Below are positions 43,578-52,228 of a stretch of 64,000 bases of DNA, in pieces. The translations under genes were made by a program, and so were the position numbers. Within the stretch, counting starts at the first letter, position 1. Each line of letters begins with the position of its first letter. This DNA comes from an uncultured Granulosicoccaceae bacterium (lineage in GTDB: Bacteria > Pseudomonadota > Gammaproteobacteria > CALCKW01), in contig CALCKW010000016.1 in the NCBI GenBank assembly GCA_937965695.1, forward strand, positions 1 through 64,000, written 5' to 3'. Below the pieces are notes generated by a model. It made no database searches. It was not told the DNA's origin and saw only the letters and a program-made list of their open reading frames with translations.

Positions 43578-45065
43578 CTAACCTGCCATGTATTGAGGCG
43601 CCGAAGCGAGAAACTCGCCATATGCTGTAGCATTTGGATGAGCGAATTTTTCTGCCAAAGGATTGGAACGCTTAGTTTTAGTTGCACCAATATCGGCAAG
43701 CAATTCATCAAAATGGCGGAAATGGAACGGTGCAGAGCAAAGCCCACCATACACTTTCGCAGCAGGGCGCTCAGTGCGCTTCCAATTCAACATCATGTCG
43801 ATATTTTCGTTCATCTGCGTCGCGTTTGGCTGGTTGGCCAATTGCCCATCGGCATAACGCACCAACCAATTGGCAATCATCTCTGCCGACAAAACAGAGC
43901 AGAAACTAGAGTTAAATCCAACGAACCCCATGTCGGGCAAATCGGGATTAACCGATAAACGATAGACACGATACTGACCATCCGATTCAATCAACTTATC
44001 TTGGTATTCCTGCGAGAGATAAGGGACGCCTAGCTTCCATCCGACCGCTAGAATCGCCGTATCACAGGGCACGGTATCGCCGGTGCTCAGTTTTAATCCT
44101 TTGTCTGTATAACCTTCAAAGGTGCCTATCACCGGTGTGATCGTTCCGGCTTTCAAGCAATCAAATAGTCCGGGAGTCACGATGGGCAAGGAGCATGACG
44201 CTTCTTTCTCAATGGGCGATGTAGGCACCATATTGTGCTTTTTTAAGCCGAGTTGAAACTTAAGTAACGTTTCTAAGCCGCGGAAATTGGCCCAAACCAA
44301 TGGTTTGAACAAGGCGGCTAACGCCCGGCTTACAGGAGTTCTGTCCCAGCCGTTGAACTGCTCTTCCTGGGCCCGCATATACAGTAGGTTTTTAAAATTG
44401 ATACCACCGACATGATAAGGCACCCGCCAGACATTATTTAGATAGACAAGGCGAACAGATTTAGCGCCATTTTTAACGGCGTTTACAGCGATATCGGTCG
44501 CGGACTTCGAGCCTCCAAGCACGACTACGTCTTTGTCTTTAACAACCGTCGGGTCTGTGTACTCAGAAGAGTGCATAACTTGCCCTCCTCTTTCGACAAA
44601 GTCTTGCTGCCCTGGGTGAGTAATAATGTTTTTTTCAGAGAATTGACCAGTACAGATAGAGACAAAATCAAAATCCTCTGTCCATTCCTTTCCGGCCGCT
44701 TCAAGGGTTAAAGTCCATCCCGGTTTATTATCAATACGTTTATGCATCGCGGTTATATTGGTATTGAGACGGAACAGCCTTGCAAGTTTGTGTTTGCTCG
44801 CATAGGAGTGCAAATACGCGTGCACCATCGGCCCCTTTGGCCATTCAGGGTAGTCATCGGGCATGGGATGGTCAGTGTAGCAATACAAGCTTTTGGGAGA
44901 CTGCGTTCGCACATCGGGGTAGGAGCGCGATAGCTCCCACACACCACCAAAATCATGGCTGCGTTCAAACCCTATAACTCGATGGCCTTTTTCATTGAAG
45001 GCTTTAGCAGCAGCTAATCCACTAACTCCACCACCAATGACCGCAACTTTCTTTCTATCAACCAT
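43578..45065 (-). CDS. Flavin-containing monooxygenase (class B)
   Basis: 495 residues from ATG 45065, which has GAGGG seven bases upstream (an in-frame ATG at 45110 has none). FAD motif VAVIGGGVSGLAAA near residue 8, an FMO-type GxxxHxxxY (GQVMHSSEY) and NADPH motif VVLGGSKSATDIA. The family oxygenates soft nucleophiles or ketones with NADPH and O2. It lies between a cupin gene (37 bases upstream) and the arylformamidase-like gene. The substrate may be an indole or kynurenine-type aromatic, by context only. Confidence 0.82.
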   Translation of the reverse strand: MVDRKKVAVIGGGVSGLAAAKAFNEKGHRVIGFERSHDFGGVWELSRSYPDVRTQSPKSLYCYTDHPMPDDYPEWPKGPMVHAYLHSYASKHKLARLFRLNTNITAMHKRIDNKPGWTLTLEAAGKEWTEDFDFVSICTGQFSEKNIITHPGQQDFVERGGQVMHSSEYTDPTVVKDKDVVVLGGSKSATDIAVNAVKNGAKSVRLVYLNNVWRVPYHVGGINFKNLLYMRAQEEQFNGWDRTPVSRALAALFKPLVWANFRGLETLLKFQLGLKKHNMVPTSPIEKEASCSLPIVTPGLFDCLKAGTITPVIGTFEGYTDKGLKLSTGDTVPCDTAILAVGWKLGVPYLSQEYQDKLIESDGQYRVYRLSVNPDLPDMGFVGFNSSFCSVLSAEMIANWLVRYADGQLANQPNATQMNENIDMMLNWKRTERPAAKVYGGLCSAPFHFRHFDELLADIGATKTKRSNPLAEKFAHPNATAYGEFLASAPQYMAG

Positions 45066-45102
45066 TACTATTCCCTCACCAGATATTGAAGCGGTTGTTG
45101 TA

Positions 45103-45543
45103 TTAGCCATTTTCTGGAGGGGGTAAAAAATCAACCTCGTGAAGTGCGGATAAGCGCACTAACTCTTCTGGGTCTGTCACCCCATCGAGTTGTTTGAACA
45201 AATCAAATAACTTTCTCGCTGGCGCTACGCCAAACACACATTTTGCTGTTTGTCCCGATCGGTTAAAAATGCCATGCGCTTCACCTTTTGGCATACGCAC
45301 TGTGTCACCGGGTCCTGCTTTGTGCACATCACCAAGGAATTCAATCTCAAGATCGCCCTCCATGACGACGATCCACTCGTCTTGTGTCGGGTGGATATGA
45401 GGAGGAACAAAAGTATCGGCTGGGATTACCGCGTCCCAAATAAATGCGTCAGTACTGAGTAATTTAGGCACATATGTTTGGCCTACCACGTTCCAAGACA
45501 TGCCTTCGATCCCTTCCGACGCTTTTGTTACACCCTTTTCCAT
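45103..45543 (-). CDS. Cupin-domain protein
   Basis: 146 residues with a single cupin barrel: motif 1 PPHIHPTQDEWIVVMEGDLEI, motif 2 'GEAHGIFNRSG', giving a likely 2-His/1-Glu metal site. ATG 45543 follows AAGG; GTG at 45552 is less likely. It may be a dioxygenase or a small-molecule sensor. It is first in the operon with the flavin monooxygenase and arylformamidase-type genes, divergent from an AraC regulator. Confidence 0.78.
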   Translation of the reverse strand: MEKGVTKASEGIEGMSWNVVGQTYVPKLLSTDAFIWDAVIPADTFVPPHIHPTQDEWIVVMEGDLEIEFLGDVHKAGPGDTVRMPKGEAHGIFNRSGQTAKCVFGVAPARKLFDLFKQLDGVTDPEELVRLSALHEVDFLPPPENG

Positions 45544-45691
45544 TCTATTCACCTTGAGGTTTGTGATCTCTATGTGATGTACACACTAGTCAACGCAATA
45601 GAAAGCCGATATCCGAAAAACGAACAATACTGCCAGTGCCTTGATATATCTGGCTTATTTGGTAGGATTAGCGAGTAGGAGCAGTTAAAAA

Positions 45692-46675
45692 ATGGCACAG
45701 ACTGACATCAGTATTCTCGCCCAACACTCGGTACTTAAAACAGTAGATCCGGATCAGGCAAGGTATTGTGTTTCTCAAAAGTTCTGCGATCACAAGCTCG
45801 ATATCAGTGATTGTGGCAAGGCACTTTCACTAAACTACAACCATGTAGCGGGCCAAAATTTATCAGTGAACTATTTGCATTACGGAGCAAATGTCACTAT
45901 CAACCCTGGCATGCTCAATTCATTTTATCTTTTACAAATCCCTATATCAGGCCGAGCAAGGGTCCAACATCGCGGTGAGAACATTGTCGCTAATGTTAAT
46001 AAAGCAACTTTACTAAATCCTGATCGACCGACCAAAATGCACTGGCAAAAAGATTGTCGAAAACTGCTGTTGCAAATAGATAAATCGCACCTTGATTTGG
46101 TTGCAGAAAAATTAACAGGAACGCCCTTGCCCGGTCCAGTACGTTTTTGTACAGGAGTAGATTTAACCAGTAAAAATGGTGCCGCACTCAAACATTTGAT
46201 TGTGAACTGTGTAAGTGCCATAGAGCACGGACAGGCTTTTCAGGGCAAGAATGACGAAAATGATCGACAAACCGAATTTGATCTCGCCAGTGCCTTGCTC
46301 ATGCTACAACCGAGCAATGTATCGCATATAGTTGATACGCCGTGTGGCGATGCTACAACACGTAGTCTCAAATTAGCAGTTGATTATATCCACGCTAATC
46401 TCCACGAACCTATCCAACTTGCTGACATTGCATTGCATGCCGAAGTCAGTATACGTGTGCTGCAAAAAGGATTTAGTCGCCGATACGGTTTAGCACCTAT
46501 GCGATACCTGAAAAATGCCAGACTTGATGTAGCTCGGTATCGATTGATGCAGCGACAGAACACTCCACTTGTCACTCGGGTTGCTTATGATTCTGGGTTT
46601 TCTCATCTCGGGCGATTTGCCCAAGAGTACAAAGAGCGCTTTGGCTGTTCACCCAATCAAACAAAAACTTTTTAG
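45692..46675 (+). CDS. AraC-family transcriptional regulator
   Basis: 327 residues. The N-terminal half is an AraC_binding_2-like cupin domain, and the C-terminal 100 residues are the double HTH (LADIALHAEVSIRVLQKGF, then YDSGFSHLGRFAQEYKERFG). AGGAG lies 11 bases upstream. It is divergent from the cupin-monooxygenase-formamidase operon, which it probably activates. It could also act on kynUA, which converge with its 3' end. Confidence 0.88.
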   Translation: MAQTDISILAQHSVLKTVDPDQARYCVSQKFCDHKLDISDCGKALSLNYNHVAGQNLSVNYLHYGANVTINPGMLNSFYLLQIPISGRARVQHRGENIVANVNKATLLNPDRPTKMHWQKDCRKLLLQIDKSHLDLVAEKLTGTPLPGPVRFCTGVDLTSKNGAALKHLIVNCVSAIEHGQAFQGKNDENDRQTEFDLASALLMLQPSNVSHIVDTPCGDATTRSLKLAVDYIHANLHEPIQLADIALHAEVSIRVLQKGFSRRYGLAPMRYLKNARLDVARYRLMQRQNTPLVTRVAYDSGFSHLGRFAQEYKERFGCSPNQTKTF

Positions 46676-46812
46676 TCTTTGTTTATTTTTGGTGCTGAGC
46701 CGAACCTGCAACCGGAGCTTTCAACTTGAATGCTGTCGCTTTCCTAGCGCCAGTTCCAACATTGCACCTGCAGGTCTACGCCTTTCCATCAAATAAGTTA
46801 CCAAGCGGGCAA

Positions 46813-47652
46813 TCACAAAACAGTTCTTACACGCCACAGCTCTGGAAAAAGCTCAACCTCTAACATTCTTTTTAAATAGCTAACACCAGCTGTACCACCG
46901 GTTCCATGCTTGAAACCGATTATGCGCTCTACCGTCGTGACATGATTAAAACGCCAGCGCCTGAAATAGTCTTCAAAGTCGACTAGCTTTTCTCCAAGCT
47001 CATAGAAATTCCAATTGTCTTCTGGGTTTTCATAGATTTCTTTCCACGCCAACTCCAGACTAGCATCATGCACATGGGGTTCAGCTAGATTTCGATCCAA
47101 AGCCGATTGCGAAATAGAAAATCCTGCGCGTGACAAAGCGAATACCACTTCTTGATATAGATTCGGTTGTTTTAGTTCATCTTCGAGAGCTTCAAGCAGA
47201 TCTGGTCGGTGTTCGTGCGGCTTCAACATTGCTCTATTTCTGTTACCAATGACAAACTCACACAATCGGTATTGATGAGATTGGATCCCTGAAGACTGGG
47301 CAAGGTCGTCACGAAATTCTGTGTATTCACTGGGAGTCATCGTACGCAAAACATCCCAAGAGCTATTCAGCTGCTCAAATATTTTGGCGATGCGAGAAAG
47401 CATTTTGAATGCCGGCGGGAAGCGATCTTTTTTAATGGCTGAGCGCGCTGCATACAGCTCATGCAGTGCTAATCGCATCCACAATTCAGAAGTTTGGTGC
47501 TGAATAATAAACAACATCTCGTCATGAGCTCGACTCAAAGGATTCTGTGACGTGAGTATACTGTCAAGACCAAGATAATCCGTATAACTCATCTTGGTTT
47601 CGAAATCACCCTCAGCGCCCTCTACAATTGGATCGTAAGGTTTTTTAGTCAT
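46813..47652 (-). CDS. kynA: Tryptophan 2,3-dioxygenase
   Basis: 279 residues, normal length. Family elements: MSYTDYLGLDSILTSQNPLS, HDEMLFIIQHQTSELWMRL (substrate and distal His side), and FRRWRFNHVTTVERIIGFK with the haem-ligand His, then GTGGTAGVSYL binding the amino acid. It opens the indole ring of tryptophan to N-formylkynurenine. Its ATG overlaps the kynU stop (TAATG) and GGAGG lies just upstream inside kynU, so the two are coupled. Confidence 0.95.
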   Translation of the reverse strand: MTKKPYDPIVEGAEGDFETKMSYTDYLGLDSILTSQNPLSRAHDEMLFIIQHQTSELWMRLALHELYAARSAIKKDRFPPAFKMLSRIAKIFEQLNSSWDVLRTMTPSEYTEFRDDLAQSSGIQSHQYRLCEFVIGNRNRAMLKPHEHRPDLLEALEDELKQPNLYQEVVFALSRAGFSISQSALDRNLAEPHVHDASLELAWKEIYENPEDNWNFYELGEKLVDFEDYFRRWRFNHVTTVERIIGFKHGTGGTAGVSYLKRMLEVELFPELWRVRTVL

Positions 47653-48830
47653 TAGGTTACCTCCGAGCGCTTACTAAATTGTTCTTGCTGCCAGCTTTTC
47701 TCTCGCATAATTTTTTCGAGAATACAAACAGCATTTAGCACGTCTTCACGTTCAATGTAGAGCGGCGTAAAACCGAAGCGCATGACATTCGGTTCGCGAA
47801 AATCCCCTATGACTCCATCGGCTATCAATGCTTGGATAACTGGATAGCCATGCTCAAAAGCAAATGACACCTGTGATCCACGTAACGCACTATCACGCGG
47901 ACTGATAAGCAGAAATTCTGGGCAGCGTTTTTCAACCTCAGCAATAAACAGTTCCGAAAGTTCTATCGATTTCGCTCGTATATCATGCAACGACACGTCT
48001 TCCCAAATATCCAGAGCCGCTGACAATGCCGCCATTTGCAACACTGGCGGCGTACCGACCCGCATCCGCTCAACAGAAGGTGATGGTGTATATGTCCTTT
48101 CAAAAGAAAAGGGCTTGTTATGCCCCATCCAACCAGAAAGAGCGGGTTCGGCTTTATCCGCTAGATCCGGCCGCGTATAGATAAATGCTGGCGCGCCCGG
48201 CCCTGCGTTTAGATATTTATAGGTACAACCGACCGCAAACTCTGGATGACAAGCTTCTAGGTCGACAGGCAAAGCACCGGCAGAATGAGCGAGGTCCCAC
48301 AAAGCGACGGCTCCAACCTCATGCGCTTTTTTGGTTAGCTCAGCCATGTCGTGTAAACGACCGGTTCTGTAATCAACTTGGGTCAACATCATGACTGCAA
48401 CTGTCTCATCGAGGTGCTTTCCCACTTCTTCTGGTAGAACAACTTTCAGCTCAATATCGCGATCAATTACTTTTATAAGCCCTTCCGCCATGTACAAATC
48501 AGTAGGGAAATTACCACTATCCGTGAGGATGACTGTGCGCTCTGGCCTCAAATTTAGCCCTGCGGCTAACGCTTGGTATACCTTTATAGAAAGGGTGTCA
48601 CCTATAACGACGGAGCCGTTTTGTGCCCCAATGATAGGCGCCAATCGATTACCTAGATCACGAGGCTGATGAAACCACCCTGCCTTGTTCCAAGCAGTGA
48701 TGAGCTGCTCGCCCCACTCATCAGTCACCGCTTGTTGCACTCGCGCCGCGGCTGCCTTGGGTACAGGCCCTAGTGAATTACCATCTAAATAGATGATCCC
48801 ATTGGGTAGATAGAACTGATCTCTTTTCAT
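47652..48830 (-). CDS. kynU: Kynureninase
   Basis: 392 residues, fold-type I PLP enzyme. Opening YLPNGIIYLDGNSLGP, PLP-lysine region CTYKYLNAGPGAPAF, DLAHSAGALPVDL, and the substrate-contacting GWMGHNKPFSFE. It cleaves kynurenine to anthranilate and alanine. ATG 48830 follows GAGG at five to six bases; a longer frame to 48869 is not family-like. First gene of the kynU-kynA operon. Confidence 0.95.
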   Translation of the reverse strand: MKRDQFYLPNGIIYLDGNSLGPVPKAAAARVQQAVTDEWGEQLITAWNKAGWFHQPRDLGNRLAPIIGAQNGSVVIGDTLSIKVYQALAAGLNLRPERTVILTDSGNFPTDLYMAEGLIKVIDRDIELKVVLPEEVGKHLDETVAVMMLTQVDYRTGRLHDMAELTKKAHEVGAVALWDLAHSAGALPVDLEACHPEFAVGCTYKYLNAGPGAPAFIYTRPDLADKAEPALSGWMGHNKPFSFERTYTPSPSVERMRVGTPPVLQMAALSAALDIWEDVSLHDIRAKSIELSELFIAEVEKRCPEFLLISPRDSALRGSQVSFAFEHGYPVIQALIADGVIGDFREPNVMRFGFTPLYIEREDVLNAVCILEKIMREKSWQQEQFSKRSEVT

Positions 48831-48921
48831 CGAATCCTCACAAGTAATCCACGGCAGACAACTGTCCACGTGGTGTGGCTGCTAGAACGATGAAAATATA
48901 AACAACGCTCAGCTGAATAGC

Positions 48922-49149
48922 TTGCGCCGCGAACAAGTGAGGGTGTTCACTTTCGGTTGCACTACATCAGAAGGTAAATACCCTTCTTTGATTAGAGATT
49001 ATCAAACTCTTGCTGAATTTGGTACTCCTGTAGAAAAGCATCAATATTCATTCAACACTTTGGCACCCTTCACTCAGGAAATTTTGGGCTTTGAAAGGCG
49101 TCAAATGAATCATGCGATGTTTAGAGCCGTTTTCATCAACACTGACTGA
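48922..49149 (+). CDS. Possible small gene or gene remnant
   Basis: A 75-codon frame from a TTG (a GTG is available at 48938) with no clear ribosome site and no recognised family. Its stop codon overlaps a good terminator hairpin (49146-49179), which is unusual for a random frame. It may be the 3' end of a deleted gene. Confidence 0.25.
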   Translation: MRREQVRVFTFGCTTSEGKYPSLIRDYQTLAEFGTPVEKHQYSFNTLAPFTQEILGFERRQMNHAMFRAVFINTD

Positions 49150-49179
49150 GAGGTACTTCGCTCTCAGCCGCTACTATTT
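49146..49179 (+). terminator. Intrinsic terminator
   Basis: CTGAGAG and CTCTCAG pair around an eight-base loop, followed by CCGCTAC and a run of Ts beginning at 49176. Confidence 0.6.
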
Positions 49180-49213
49180 TTTAACGACAGCTAAAGCCAC
49201 CTTGATCAGTTTT

Positions 49214-49660
49214 CTAAATCTCAAACGTCAGCACATAAATCGTCTTGTTATCGGATGAAAATCCTACCCATCCATGACTTCTCCCAAACATCTGCTTCGG
49301 AGAAAACTTCAAGAGCTTCTCGGCTTCGGATTTCGTGGGCCACCACGGGAGATCAGCTTTCGGCGTGAGATAGTCCCACTTAGCTATTTTTTCTCCCGTC
49401 ACGGATTTCCACAAACCAAAATCGTCTTTGCTGACAATAAGTTTTGCAAAAAAATAAAAATCCGATGGAGCTAAGAATCCGTTCCCAACTTGCTCTTCTA
49501 GGTATTCCGCTTCCAAAATTGGGCCAGGGAGAGGCATCTTTCTTTCGAGCAGATTAGTCATTTGTATGACGCGTTCAGCTGCCGTCGGTACCGAAACATT
49601 TTGCCCACAGCTAGACATCAGAAAAGCGACAGTTATAGGCAGGACCAACAGCCTCATCAT
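49214..49660 (-). CDS. Small hypothetical lipoprotein
   Basis: 148 residues with a lipoprotein signal (MMRLLVLPITVAFLMSSCGQ, Cys near 19). The mature part has no family that I recognise and is rich in Trp and Lys in its second half. ATG 49660 follows AAGGA; 32 earlier codons are rejected because the lipobox then sits too deep. Probably anchored in a membrane facing the periplasm. It stands alone. Confidence 0.65.
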   Translation of the reverse strand: MMRLLVLPITVAFLMSSCGQNVSVPTAAERVIQMTNLLERKMPLPGPILEAEYLEEQVGNGFLAPSDFYFFAKLIVSKDDFGLWKSVTGEKIAKWDYLTPKADLPWWPTKSEAEKLLKFSPKQMFGRSHGWVGFSSDNKTIYVLTFEI

Positions 49661-49798
49661 AGTTTTCCTTAAAAAATGAGACCTGAGAAAAAGGGCCGCT
49701 GCTCCCAAAAAAAACAACTTTTTTGAGGCGTTTACTGCTTTTATACGATTTTGCAAGTGCCTGTCCAGAACAGATTAGCCGCGTATAGTTTACGCCGG

Positions 49799-50758
49799 TT
49801 ACTTGTTACCCAAGGCCATAACACACAACAACTCAAACATAATGGAAGCGCCCAAAAACGCTGTATTTCCACTAGGATCAAAAGGCGGAGAAACCTCAAC
49901 AAGATCAGCACCGACGATATTCACCTTATCCAACGCTCTTACAACCTGCACGGCTTGATAAGAATTGGGCCCGCCAATTTCAGGTGTGCCAGTTCCTGGC
50001 GCAAAGGTAGGGTCTACAAAATCTATATCGTAAGAAACATATGTGTCACTGTCTCCCACTAAATCACAAGCTTCTTCCATGACGCTCTCAACACCACGTG
50101 CATGAAATTCTTCTATTGGGATGACTCTTATGCCAACTGCATCTGCAAAATCCCGATCTTCGCTGTCATACGCCGTTCCACGAATACCTATCTGAACAAC
50201 CTTTTTGGGGTCGAGTAGCCCCTCTTCAATGGCGCGACGGAACGGGGTACCGTGAGTGTACTTTGTACCGCCAAAATAACTGTCGAAAAGATCAGTGTGA
50301 CTATCAAAGTGAATCATCGAAAGCGGAGCATCTTTAGCCAGAGCACGCAGTACCGGTAAAGAAGTTAGATGGTCACCACCAGCAGTTAGAGGGCGAATAC
50401 CTGCAGCTTTCACTTCGTCATAAAATGACGATACACGCGACATCGTCGCCATGAGGTCGGCTGGATTAGGTGCCACATCACCAAGGTCAGCACAGTTAAT
50501 TGCTTCGAAGGGGCGTACGCCAGTGGCGCCATTCTGGGCACGAATCATCGTCGAGCTATCTCGCAATTGTCGCGGCCCGTGTCGCGGGCCAGGTCGATTA
50601 GTCGTACCACCATCCCAAGGAACCCCTATCAGGCCGACTTCTACTTCTTTGATTTTTGGGTCGTCTAAGGCCATATAGGGCAATCGCATAAAGGTAGCAA
50701 CACCTGCAAAGCGCGGAAGATCAAACCCGGAAACAGGCTGAAAGAACTTGTCGGTCAA
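49799..50758 (-). CDS. Ureohydrolase (agmatinase/guanidinobutyrase family)
   Basis: 319 residues of the arginase/agmatinase fold with all manganese ligands visible: GGDH near residue 122, 'HFDSHTDLFD' near 145 and SYDIDFVDPTFAPGTGTPE near 234. The substrate (agmatine, guanidinobutyrate or guanidinopropionate) cannot be settled from motifs. The start is TTG at 50758, with GGAG seven bases upstream. Single gene, divergent from an EamA transporter that may be functionally linked. Confidence 0.88.
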   Translation of the reverse strand: MTDKFFQPVSGFDLPRFAGVATFMRLPYMALDDPKIKEVEVGLIGVPWDGGTTNRPGPRHGPRQLRDSSTMIRAQNGATGVRPFEAINCADLGDVAPNPADLMATMSRVSSFYDEVKAAGIRPLTAGGDHLTSLPVLRALAKDAPLSMIHFDSHTDLFDSYFGGTKYTHGTPFRRAIEEGLLDPKKVVQIGIRGTAYDSEDRDFADAVGIRVIPIEEFHARGVESVMEEACDLVGDSDTYVSYDIDFVDPTFAPGTGTPEIGGPNSYQAVQVVRALDKVNIVGADLVEVSPPFDPSGNTAFLGASIMFELLCVMALGNK

Positions 50759-50968
50759 TGGCTTTCTCCATCAGTGATACCGCTTAAAGATAAGGCGCTA
50801 TTTCAGTCTTCATACTACTATACAAATCTCACTACATCGTCAGCGACACAAAGACCATTAGTGACCGGCACAGATACATGATTGCCCCATGTTCAAAGTA
50901 AAGAAAGCCCGTAGACAAACAAACCCGACAAGCACAGACTGTGCATCCGCACTAGCAGAGCAGTAAAA

Positions 50969-51877
50969 ATGACAGCGAGCTTTCGCACTGGGCTTGGCCT
51001 AGTCTCAATCGCCGTACTTTTATGGGGTACTCTACCCATTGCACTAAAGCTTGTGCTGTCCACAGTCGACGCAGTCACGCTGACGTGGTTCCGCTTTGTC
51101 TGCGCCTTTGCCGTGACTTTGTGCATCCAAATTTATGGCAATCGTCTGCAAGCGTTTAAACATCTCAGCGCAAAGCAGTGGGTTATTCTAATATTGGCTA
51201 TGCTTGGATCAATCACCAATTACGTGCTTTTTGTACTTAGCTTAAATTATCTCTCAGGACCTACAGCACAACTACTGTTCCAAGTAGCGCCAATAATGAT
51301 GGCTATTGGCGGTGTTGTCTTTTACCACGAGAGACTCTCAACCTGGCAGGCACTCTTTTTTTGTGGCGTTGTCATTGGTATGTTGATGTTTTTCAATCAA
51401 GAATTGAAGCTCCTGACCGGCCAAAACCAACTATTGATTGGAATCGCCTGCGTGTTCTTTTCCGCATTTAGTTGGGTTGTCTATACCTTGTTGCAGAAAT
51501 CCCTTTTGCAGACGTTATCACCGACAAACATCCTACTGTTTGTCTATTGTTGTGCCAGCTTTCTACTACTGCCACTTTCAGAGCCGAGCAAGATAGCGCT
51601 CGTCAAACCAGAGCTTTTCCCGGTGCTCGCTTTCTTATCGTTGAACACACTCATCGGCTACGAGGCTTTTACCCGATCGCTATCGCACTGGCCTGTCAGC
51701 AGAATCGGTGCAGCGTTGCCGCTTGTGCCTATCGTCGCCTTTACCTGTGCTTACTTTGCCCATTTTTGGTATCCAGCCATAAAAGTGGATTCACTAAATT
51801 TAGTGGCACTTATAGGGGTTGCAACGGTGACTGTTTGCTCAATTGGCGCTAGCAGCGCTGGGAGACAACCGTGCTAG
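50969..51877 (+). CDS. EamA/DMT-family transporter
   Basis: 302 residues, ten hydrophobic segments in two EamA repeats (GLVSIAVLLWGTLPIALKL, LSGPTAQLLFQVAPIMMAIG; second repeat from about residue 155). It is divergent from the ureohydrolase gene, so it may move a guanidino compound or its product, but that is speculation. Weak ribosome site. Confidence 0.82.
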   Translation: MTASFRTGLGLVSIAVLLWGTLPIALKLVLSTVDAVTLTWFRFVCAFAVTLCIQIYGNRLQAFKHLSAKQWVILILAMLGSITNYVLFVLSLNYLSGPTAQLLFQVAPIMMAIGGVVFYHERLSTWQALFFCGVVIGMLMFFNQELKLLTGQNQLLIGIACVFFSAFSWVVYTLLQKSLLQTLSPTNILLFVYCCASFLLLPLSEPSKIALVKPELFPVLAFLSLNTLIGYEAFTRSLSHWPVSRIGAALPLVPIVAFTCAYFAHFWYPAIKVDSLNLVALIGVATVTVCSIGASSAGRQPC

Positions 51878-52228
51878 AGAAAGTCGCTCTCCGCGCGTTA
51901 CTCTTTTGAGCAGAAATTTAAAAATGGTGTCTCGTTGGTCAGTTGATTTTCATTTTTTCGTTATGAGAGATTCAAATAATATTTAATTTTTTACACATTA
52001 GCATTTAGGTTCATATCCTGCACTTAACACCAACTTACTATTAAATATCTTAATAGTAGGTATATTCAAAACAATTGATAACAGGATATTTAATTCACAC
52101 TAAGTAATTAAATTCCAGATCCGCTGTCTAAAAATAATTTATTCTAAATCTGTATTTTATTTTTTAAATTATTGGTTTATATTAAAAGTGCACTAAATAT
52201 TTATGCGACCAGTTAGACGAGGTTTGTC
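51878..52228. other. AT-rich upstream region of cioAB
   Basis: About 350 bases, very AT-rich, no gene. It holds a long perfect inverted repeat at 52036-52058 (listed separately). A TTGAT at 52076 is not followed by the second half of an FNR/ANR box. Confidence 0.5.
52033..52061. promoter_or_regulatory. Inverted repeat upstream of cioA, candidate operator
   Basis: TACTATTAA (52036-52044) and TTAATAGTA (52050-52058) are perfect nine-base arms around ATATC. With flanking AC/GT they extend to twelve bases with one mismatch. About 170 bases before the cioA start. No T-run follows, so an operator is more likely than a terminator. Confidence 0.45.

Noticed and set aside
52072-52095. FNR/ANR box upstream of cioA (TTGAT)
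   Set aside because: The second half-site ATCAA is absent at the required distance.
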